DNA of 30,025 nucleotides from an uncultured Clostridium sp. GTDB taxonomy: Bacteria > Bacillota > Clostridia > Christensenellales > Borkfalkiaceae. The translations under genes and the position numbers were made by a program. The stretch lies in contig USMU01000015.1 of NCBI GenBank assembly GCA_900555925.1, positions 1-30,025 of the forward strand. Direction: 5' to 3'. Every line of letters starts with the position of its first letter. Position 1 is the stretch's first letter. The notes below the pieces were generated by a model, which was not told the DNA's origin, did no database searches, and saw nothing but the letters and a program-made list of their open reading frames with translations. Shown piece by piece: positions 24,098 to 30,025 of the stretch.

Positions 24098-25594
24098 ATG
24101 ATAAACGAATATATTTCCGATTTATTGACGTATGCGAAAATTCACCTCGGCATGAAGGAAGAGGACGGGGTATATCTTTCCAATCGGATTTTGGAAAAGC
24201 TGGGCGTGCTCGAGTTTGAACCCTGCGAGGCGAACGAAAAGAGAATCGCGGCGCTGAAATGTCCCGACGAGGTGGTTGCGCCGCTTCTCGCGTACGCGAA
24301 GGAACAGGGACTCGTAGAGGAGGGCGAAGAGGAATTTTTCACCTCCGACCTTTTGGATATCCTTTCCCCGCGCCCGTCGGAAGTGACGGAAAAATTTGCG
24401 GCGGAATATCGCCGAAACCCCGAAAAGGCATTTGACGGGCTGTATGATTTGGGCGTCAAAAACGATTACGTGAAGCTGTCCGCGATCGAAAAAAATAAAT
24501 GTTGGATTGCGGAGACGACGAAAAATAAAATCGAAATCACGATCAATTTAAGCAAGCCCGAAAAGAACAATAAACAGACGGCTAAGCTCAGAAACGTCTC
24601 GGCGGGTTATCCCAAGTGCATGCTCTGCCGCGAAAACGTCGGGTATGTCGGGCAGGGCCGTACCCGCCGCAATATGCGCACGGTACCCCTGACGCTGGCG
24701 GGGGAGGAATGGTTTTGGCAGTATTCTCCCTATGCGTATTTTTATCAGCACGGGATCGCCATCAACGCGAAACATACCCCCATGGTGCTGGACGGAAAGA
24801 CGTTTTTGAAACTTCTCGATTTCGTGGACTATGCGCCGCAGTACTTTATCGGCTCCAACGCGCCCCTTCCCATCGTCGGCGGCAGTATTTTGGCGCACGA
24901 ACATTTTCAGGGCGGAAAACACTCCTTCCCGATGTTCAAGGCTCCGACGGCGCTCGAACTCGTCTCTCCCGACGCGGGCGTGAAGGCGAGTCTTCCCGAT
25001 TGGTACAACAGCATCGTTTTGCTGCAAGGAAAGGATAAAGGAGCAATCGTCGCCCTCGCGGAAAAGGTGCTCGGGAAATGGCTGGACTATTCGGACGAGA
25101 GCGTAGGCATCATCGCGAAGACGGACGCGCCGCACAACACGCTGGCGCCCATCGCGAGAAAGGAAGGAGGGGAATATTTCCTCTATCTTCTGCTCCGCAA
25201 TAACCGCTGCGACGAAGAAAATCCCGACGGAATTTTCCATGCGCATAAGGAATACCATAATATCAAGAGCGAATCCATCGGACTCATCGAGGCCATGGGG
25301 CGGTTTATTCTTCCGGGACGTTTGGATTATCAACTGAAAGAGGTGGAAAAATTCCTGACGGGCGAAAACAAGGAAATCGCGGAAAATATGACGATTCATA
25401 AGGATATGATTTCCTCGTTGCTCAAAGAATACGGAGACAAACTTTCCGAAGAACAGGCGCACGAGGCGGTATTCGGACGGGTAGAAAAGGTCTGCGAATC
25501 CATTCTCGACAACACCGCGGTATTCAAGCGCGACGAGCGCGGCAGGGCGGCGTTCCTGCGCTTCTTGTCGGAGTGCGGCTTTTCGGCAAAATAA
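24098..25594 (+). CDS. galT: UDP-glucose--hexose-1-phosphate uridylyltransferase, class II
   Basis: Cytoplasmic enzyme of 498 residues that exchanges UDP-glucose and galactose-1-phosphate in the Leloir pathway. The length and N-terminus (INEYISDLLTYAKIHLGM...YLSNRIL) mark the Firmicutes class II form rather than the shorter class I. The active-site segment AHEHFQGG has H267 and H269. PFPMF-like HSFPM follows, and the C-terminal helical part is complete. The ribosome binding site is weak (GGCGGGGCAG), so it may be translated by coupling with galK 14 bases upstream. Confidence 0.95.
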   Translation: MINEYISDLLTYAKIHLGMKEEDGVYLSNRILEKLGVLEFEPCEANEKRIAALKCPDEVVAPLLAYAKEQGLVEEGEEEFFTSDLLDILSPRPSEVTEKFAAEYRRNPEKAFDGLYDLGVKNDYVKLSAIEKNKCWIAETTKNKIEITINLSKPEKNNKQTAKLRNVSAGYPKCMLCRENVGYVGQGRTRRNMRTVPLTLAGEEWFWQYSPYAYFYQHGIAINAKHTPMVLDGKTFLKLLDFVDYAPQYFIGSNAPLPIVGGSILAHEHFQGGKHSFPMFKAPTALELVSPDAGVKASLPDWYNSIVLLQGKDKGAIVALAEKVLGKWLDYSDESVGIIAKTDAPHNTLAPIARKEGGEYFLYLLLRNNRCDEENPDGIFHAHKEYHNIKSESIGLIEAMGRFILPGRLDYQLKEVEKFLTGENKEIAENMTIHKDMISSLLKEYGDKLSEEQAHEAVFGRVEKVCESILDNTAVFKRDERGRAAFLRFLSECGFSAK

Positions 25595-25684
25595 ATTCGG
25601 CCGAATCGTTCGGAGGAGCGGCGCTGACTTTTGATTTATTTTCGTATTAAGCTCCCGTATCCTGTTTTCGGATACAGGGAAGAT

Positions 25685-25714
25685 AAAGCGGCTCCGCGGG
25701 TTCGGGGCCGCTTT
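25685..25714 (+). terminator. Probable terminator after galT
   Basis: Stem AAAGCGGCTCC / GGGGCCGCTTT (25685-25695, 25704-25714; one G-U pair) with a short T-tract. A weaker hairpin with a bulge (25654-25662 with 25670-25679) lies just before. The gap 25595-25748 otherwise holds no gene, and no strong promoter for the next gene is evident. Confidence 0.55.
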
Positions 25715-25748
25715 GACGTAACGAGAGACGATAAACGGGGCTGAAAAA

Positions 25749-26729
25749 ATGGCAAAACGAATTACGATAAAGGATATTGCACGGGCGGCGGGGGTGAGCC
25801 CGCAGGCAGTTTCACACGCTTTAAGCGGTGCGGACGACGTTTCGGAAGCGACCCGAAGGAGAGTAAAAGAGATTGCGGAGAAGCTCAATTACGTGAAAAA
25901 TTCGGCCGCGAGTTCCCTTCGCTCGGGCGGGACGAAAATGATAGCGGTCGTTTACGATAACCCGCTGAACGTCTACTTTTCTTTCATGACGGCATATCTG
26001 CACGAGTGTCTGAAAGCGGAGGGGTATTCCATAATCATGATGGTGGAGCCCGTCCGACGCTTTTCTTCCGAATTATATCTGTCCGTCGTCTCCCGCAACG
26101 TGGACGGCGTTCTGAGCTTTATCGAGCCTTCCGAAGATTTAGGCGATACGATAGAAACATACGGGGTACCCGTTGTTCTGGTGGGGAGGCGCTCGGAGGT
26201 GAAAAATGTGGACTGTATTTATACGGACGACGAGAACGGGGGCAGGGCTGCGGCGAGATATTTGGCCGACGGCGGAGCGAAGAAAATAGCCTGCCTGTTT
26301 GAAGATCTCGATTTTACTTGCGCGCGGGACAGATACGAAGGTTTTAAGTCGGAACTTCTCTCCCGCGGACTTTTTTCCGAAAAGAGAGTTTTGTTTCTCG
26401 GCGGGCGGACGGCGAAGGAATGCTGGGAAAGCCTTATGCGGAGCGGGGAGGTTTTTGACGGAGTATTTTGTTTCAGCGATTTTCTGGCCTTGGAGACGGT
26501 CTGTTATTTCAAGGAACGGGAAATATGTGTTCCCGTCGTGGGATATGACGACGTGCGGGAGCGGATCGCCATTCCTTATTCCTTTCCGTCGATAGGGTCG
26601 GATAAGAGGAGTATCGCCGAGACTTCGACGGCATTTCTGCTGGATCGGATACGCGGTTTCGGCGGAAAAAAACGGGAACGGAAGTTCGACGTGTATCTCG
26701 TGGAGAGACGTGCGGGAAAAGACGGATAA
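25749..26729 (+). CDS. LacI-family transcriptional regulator
   Basis: DNA-binding repressor-type protein of 326 residues. The helix-turn-helix ITIKDIARAAGVSPQAVSHAL covers 5-25, followed by the hinge helix (NSAASSLRSGG). The effector domain resembles periplasmic sugar-binding folds: MIAVVYDNPLNVYFSFMTAYLHECL, VDGVLSFIEP, VPVVLVGRRS, YTDDENGGRAAARYL and VVGYDDV. Its place after galKT and before a MATE exporter suggests galactose-responsive control, but targets are unproven. The start at 25749 has only a weak purine-rich ribosome binding site. Confidence 0.92.
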   Translation: MAKRITIKDIARAAGVSPQAVSHALSGADDVSEATRRRVKEIAEKLNYVKNSAASSLRSGGTKMIAVVYDNPLNVYFSFMTAYLHECLKAEGYSIIMMVEPVRRFSSELYLSVVSRNVDGVLSFIEPSEDLGDTIETYGVPVVLVGRRSEVKNVDCIYTDDENGGRAAARYLADGGAKKIACLFEDLDFTCARDRYEGFKSELLSRGLFSEKRVLFLGGRTAKECWESLMRSGEVFDGVFCFSDFLALETVCYFKEREICVPVVGYDDVRERIAIPYSFPSIGSDKRSIAETSTAFLLDRIRGFGGKKRERKFDVYLVERRAGKDG

Positions 26730-26764
26730 AAAGGTATTTTTTGCGGATTTTTTCGGTTGTTCGC

Positions 26765-26793
26765 TTGACATTTCCGTGCGTCGGTGGTAAGAT
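26765..26793 (+). promoter_or_regulatory. Promoter of the MATE gene
   Basis: TTGACA at 26765-26770, a 17-base spacer and TAAGAT at 26788-26793. The expected transcription start is within a few bases of 26800, which is where the following hairpin begins. Confidence 0.65.
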
Positions 26794-26798
26794 AAAAA

Positions 26799-26834
26799 CG
26801 CGGAGATCCCGAGGGGATTTCCGCGCGGTTTTTT
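26799..26834 (+). terminator. Terminator hairpin directly after the MATE promoter
   Basis: CGCGGAGATCCC (26799-26810) pairs with GGGATTTCCGCG (26814-26825) with one G-U pair, followed by six T at 26829-26834. It can end the LacI-type gene, but it also lies at the very start of any transcript from the promoter at 26765, so it may attenuate the exporter gene. Confidence 0.75.
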
Positions 26835-26883
26835 GTTCGGACAAAAGACGAGGGGGCAAAAATTTGGGAGAAAGGAGTTTGTT

Positions 26884-28293
26884 ATGCGGGCAGAAGCGGC
26901 GAAGCGCGCTTTGACGGAAGGGCCTATCAGGCGAAGCCTGATTTTTTTTGCGTTGCCCATATTTTTGAGCAATCTTTTTCAACAGCTCTATAATTCCGCC
27001 GATTCTATCATCGTCGGCGCTTTTCTCGGGAAAGAGGCTTTGGCGGCGGTTTCGTCGTCGGGCAATCTCATCTTTTTGCTGGTGGGATTTTTCAACGGCA
27101 CGGCGGTGGGTGCCGGCGTCGTCATCGCAAAATATTTCGGCGCGAAGCAGTACGACGACATGCGCAAAGCCATACATACCGATCTGGCTTTCGGAATCGC
27201 GGCGGGAATTATTCTCACCGTGCTCGGCGTCGCGATGACGCCAGTCATTTTAAGGTGGATGGGTACGCCCGAAAACGTATTGCCGAACTCGATAGAATAT
27301 TTCCGCGTTTATTTTTACGGCGCTTCCGCGGTCGTCTTGTATAACATCTCCGTCGGTATTCTGCAAGCGGTGGGCGACAGCAGGCATCCGCTGTATTATC
27401 TGATTTTTTCCGCACTCCTCAACGTCGTTCTCGACCTCTTGTTTATCGGCGTATTCAAGATGGGGGTGGGTTCTGCGGCGGCGGCAACGGCGATTTCTCA
27501 GGCCGTAAGCGCGATTTTGTGCATCGCGCAGCTTCTTCGGACGAAGGAAGTGTATAAGGTCTCCGTCCGGCAAATCCGTTTTCATAAGGGAATGCTCGGC
27601 AGAATTTTGCGCTTCGGGCTTCCTTCGGGTGTGCAGAATTCCGTCATAGCGATTGCAAACGTCGTCGTGCAGTCGAACATCAACGCTTTCGGAGATAACG
27701 CCATGGCCGCCTGCGGAAGCTATTCCCGCATAGAGGGCTTTGCCTTCCTGCCGATTACCTGTTTTTCCATGGCGCTCACGACTTTCATCGGACAAAATCT
27801 GGGCGCGAAAAAATTCGACCGCGCCAAAGCGGGGGCGAAGTTCGGAATTTTTTGCTCCGTAATCATGGCGGAAATTATCGGTGTCCTCATTTGGATTCTG
27901 GCCCCGTATTGCATCGATTTGTTCATCGAAGGAGACGGGGCGGAAGAAGTTATCGCCTTGGGAACGCGACAATGCCGAACGGAAGCGCTGTTTTATTGCC
28001 TGCTCGCGTTTTCTCACTGTATCGCGGGGATTTGCCGAGGCGCGGGCAAAGCGAATATTCCCATGTTCATCATGCTGGCCTGCTGGTGCCTCGTCCGTAT
28101 CGTCTATATTTCCATAGCGGTTCACTTTATTCCGAGCATCGGGGTAATCTTTTGGGCATATCCGATTACCTGGGGACTCAGTTCCGTCATTTTCCTGTTC
28201 TATTATCTGCGTTCCGACTGGGTACATGCTTTCGAGCGGAAGGCGGCAAAAGAGCAAAACGAACCTGAGTCCGAGAACTCCGTTTCGGAATAA
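26884..28293 (+). CDS. MATE-family multidrug efflux transporter
   Basis: Cation-coupled exporter of 469 residues with about 12 membrane helices in two homologous halves, the usual MATE size. Family features include EGPIRRSLIFFALPIFLSNLFQQLYNSADSIIVG at the N-terminus (cut here only for reading, residues 11 on), VSSSGNL, GTAVGAGVVIAKYFGAK, and in the second half ITCFSMALTTFIGQNLGAKK. ATG 26884 follows AAAGGAG (26871-26877); an upstream in-frame start at 26833 would include the terminator T-run and is rejected. The substrate is unknown. Confidence 0.93.
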   Translation: MRAEAAKRALTEGPIRRSLIFFALPIFLSNLFQQLYNSADSIIVGAFLGKEALAAVSSSGNLIFLLVGFFNGTAVGAGVVIAKYFGAKQYDDMRKAIHTDLAFGIAAGIILTVLGVAMTPVILRWMGTPENVLPNSIEYFRVYFYGASAVVLYNISVGILQAVGDSRHPLYYLIFSALLNVVLDLLFIGVFKMGVGSAAAATAISQAVSAILCIAQLLRTKEVYKVSVRQIRFHKGMLGRILRFGLPSGVQNSVIAIANVVVQSNINAFGDNAMAACGSYSRIEGFAFLPITCFSMALTTFIGQNLGAKKFDRAKAGAKFGIFCSVIMAEIIGVLIWILAPYCIDLFIEGDGAEEVIALGTRQCRTEALFYCLLAFSHCIAGICRGAGKANIPMFIMLACWCLVRIVYISIAVHFIPSIGVIFWAYPITWGLSSVIFLFYYLRSDWVHAFERKAAKEQNEPESENSVSE

Positions 28294-28347
28294 TTTTTGC
28301 CTTTTCGGCATCGTTTCCGAAAAAGCCCGAATTTTGTCGTTTGTTAT

Positions 28348-28400
28348 ATGCCCGCCCGTGCATTTGTCGCGAAATAGAGGACATATGCGCGGGCGGGCAT
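28348..28400. promoter_or_regulatory. Long GC-rich dyad upstream of glpK
   Basis: ATGCCCGCCCGTGCAT (28348-28363) pairs with ATGCGCGGGCGGGCAT (28385-28400), 16 bases with one G-U, around a 21-base loop. No T-run follows on the plus strand. It lies in the 249-base gap before glpK, which has no clear promoter. It may be a terminator lacking a U-tract, an RNA structure of the glpK leader or an operator. Confidence 0.5.
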
Positions 28401-28542
28401 GGATTAAACGAAAGAAAAAAGTCGGAATTTGCCGAAAACTTTTTCCGACAAAATCCGACAAGAAAAGAGGTCGGGACGCTTTATTCGATTCAGAAAAAAT
28501 ATTTAAGTATATCCGTCATACGGCATATAGAGGAGGAAAATT

Positions 28543-30025
28543 ATGAAATATGTATTGGCGCTCGATCAGGGTACGACTTCGTCCCGCGCGGCTTTGGTGG
28601 ACGAAAACCAGTGTATCGTATCTATTTTGAGCCGCGAATTTCCGCAAATTTATCCCGAGGAAGGCTGGGTGGAACACGACCCGATGGACATTTGGTCGAG
28701 TCAATACGGTGTGATGATGGAAGTGGTGGCAAAGAGCGGAGTGGCGCCCGAAGACATTGCCGCCATAGGGATCACCAACCAGCGCGAAACGACCATCGTC
28801 TGGGACAGGGAGACGGGCCGTCCCGTGTATAATGCCATCGTGTGGCAATGCCGCCGTACCGCGCCGATCATTGCGGACCTGGAAAAGAGGGGATATAAAA
28901 GGAAAATCATCGAAAAGACGGGACTTATCCCCGATGCCTACTTTTCGGGCAGTAAAATCAAATGGATTTTAGATCATACGGAAGGCGCGAGGGAACGCGC
29001 CAGCCGCGGCGAGCTGTTGTTCGGCACGGTGGATTCGTGGCTCGTATGGAAGCTGACGGGCGGGAAAGTACACGTCACCGACCGCACGAACGCTTCTCGG
29101 ACGATGCTGTTCAACATCGATACGATGGAATGGGACGACGAGCTTTTGAAAATTTTGGATATTCCGCGCGAAATGCTGCCCGAAGTGAGGAGTTCTGGAG
29201 AGATTTACGGAACGGCGAACGTAGGCGGCATGGCTGTACCTATCGCGGGAATAGCGGGCGATCAGCAGGCGGCGCTGTTCGGACAGGGCTGCTTTGAAAA
29301 GGGGGAAGCGAAAAATACGTACGGAACGGGCTGCTTTCTCCTGATGAATACGGGATATGAGCGGCCTGTCAGTAAAAACGGACTTTTGACGACGGTTGCC
29401 GCGACGCTCAGGGGCGAGCGTCCGAAATACGCGCTGGAAGGTAGCGTCTTTATCGGCGGAGCCGTGATCCAATGGCTGAGGGACGAACTCCGCTTTTTCA
29501 CGGAAAGCCGCGATGCGGAATATTATGCAAGGAAGGTTCCCGATACGGGCGGAGTGTATATCGTGCCCGCCTTTACGGGCATGGGTGCGCCGTATTGGGA
29601 CATGTACGCCCGCGGGACGATCGTCGGCATTACCCGAGGCACGAAGCGCGAACATCTCATTCGTGCCGCGCAGGAATCCATCGCCTATCAGTCTGCGGAT
29701 CTCGTGGCCGCAATGGAAAAGGATACGGGGGTGGAGCTCAAAGCCCTGAAAGCGGACGGTGGCGCTTCCCGCGACGGATTTTTAATGCAGTTTCAATCGG
29801 ATATTCTCGGAAAGGAGGTTTTGCGCCCCGCGGTGCACGAGACGACGGCCTTGGGCGCGGCTTCTCTCGCCGGTCTTTCGGTAGGGGTTTGGAAAGACGA
29901 ACGGGAAATAGAAAAGCTGAGAAAGACGGAATCCTCCTATTTTCCCGCTATGGAAAAAAGGGAACGGGAAGAAAAGCTCAAACGCTGGCATCGCGCCGTC
30001 GAACGCAGTCTCGGCTGGGAGCTTC
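28543..30025 (+). CDS. glpK: Glycerol kinase (3' end cut by window)
   Basis: FGGY-family kinase that makes glycerol-3-phosphate from glycerol and ATP in the cytosol. 494 codons are visible and the frame is open to the window edge; the usual length is about 500, so only a few residues are missing. Signatures are [11 protein letters not shown] (5-15), GITNQRETT and [20 protein letters not shown], and [21 protein letters not shown] at 28531-28536 lies 6 bases before the ATG. No glycerol facilitator or dehydrogenase is seen in the window. Confidence 0.96.
   Translation, partial: MKYVLALDQGTTSSRAALVDENQCIVSILSREFPQIYPEEGWVEHDPMDIWSSQYGVMMEVVAKSGVAPEDIAAIGITNQRETTIVWDRETGRPVYNAIVWQCRRTAPIIADLEKRGYKRKIIEKTGLIPDAYFSGSKIKWILDHTEGARERASRGELLFGTVDSWLVWKLTGGKVHVTDRTNASRTMLFNIDTMEWDDELLKILDIPREMLPEVRSSGEIYGTANVGGMAVPIAGIAGDQQAALFGQGCFEKGEAKNTYGTGCFLLMNTGYERPVSKNGLLTTVAATLRGERPKYALEGSVFIGGAVIQWLRDELRFFTESRDAEYYARKVPDTGGVYIVPAFTGMGAPYWDMYARGTIVGITRGTKREHLIRAAQESIAYQSADLVAAMEKDTGVELKALKADGGASRDGFLMQFQSDILGKEVLRPAVHETTALGAASLAGLSVGVWKDEREIEKLRKTESSYFPAMEKREREEKLKRWHRAVERSLGWEL

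Noticed and set aside
24548..25888. 446-codon minus-strand open frame opposite galT
   Set aside because: galT is a complete, well recognised protein; the antisense product has no family features and crosses into the LacI-type gene.
27250..28461. 403-codon minus-strand open frame opposite the MATE gene
   Set aside because: Shadow of a GC-rich coding strand; the product is highly polar without domain motifs.
28341..28832. 163-codon frame upstream of and overlapping glpK
   Set aside because: It overlaps the clear glpK start and ribosome binding site in another frame and contains the dyad.
1..30025. CRISPR array, tRNA or rRNA genes
   Set aside because: No regularly spaced short repeats and no recognisable tRNA or rRNA sequence were seen on reading both strands.

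Overview
The window looks like a chromosomal segment of a Gram-positive anaerobe of the Clostridia, probably an uncultured gut lineage related to Christensenellales. This rests on sigma-A style promoters (TTGAnn-17-TATAAT), strong AGGAGG ribosome binding sites, several lipoproteins with lipoboxes beside CUT1 sugar ABC genes, a class II GalT and a moderate GC content. The taxonomic placement is inference; no rRNA or tRNA gene is visible.

Region 1 (about 521-13902) reads as one long plus-strand operon for extracellular glycan use. An AT-rich leader with one clear promoter precedes a lipoprotein solute-binding protein and two CUT1 permeases (no ATPase), a cytoplasmic GH2 glycosidase, a lipoprotein GH51-type arabinofuranosidase, and then four consecutive MORN-repeat lipoproteins. 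The first two of these carry C-terminal SGNH hydrolase (esterase-like) domains. They share an exactly matching 864-bp central block while their signal peptides and SGNH domains differ. The third has three 163-residue super-repeats and no enzyme domain; the fourth is a plain MORN lipoprotein. The MORN-SGNH group linked to a sugar-uptake and glycosidase operon is the most unusual content here.

Region 2 (13934-18857) has a GH32 beta-fructosidase with its own promoter, a two-domain ArsR-type regulator and a terminator, followed by a separately transcribed glutaminase-A-like (DUF4965/DUF1793) protein of uncertain substrate.

Region 3 (18884-22761) is housekeeping: uppP on the minus strand, divergent from a cold-shock protein gene, a VTT/TVP38 family membrane protein, a small 58-residue protein with a good promoter, and lgt. 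lgt is broken at its signature motif by an apparent 4-base loss that leaves a TGATG stop/start overlap.

Region 4 (22778-30025) holds the Leloir genes galK-galT, a LacI-type regulator, a MATE exporter and glycerol kinase (cut by the window end). Several intergenic spaces are compact, with terminator hairpins that overlap or directly abut the next promoter.

Working together, region 1 would trim arabinose-bearing and possibly esterified polysaccharide at the cell surface, import the products by the ABC transporter and finish hydrolysis inside with GH2. GH32, galK/galT and glpK would feed fructose, galactose and glycerol into central metabolism. The link between the operon and a specific polysaccharide is inference.
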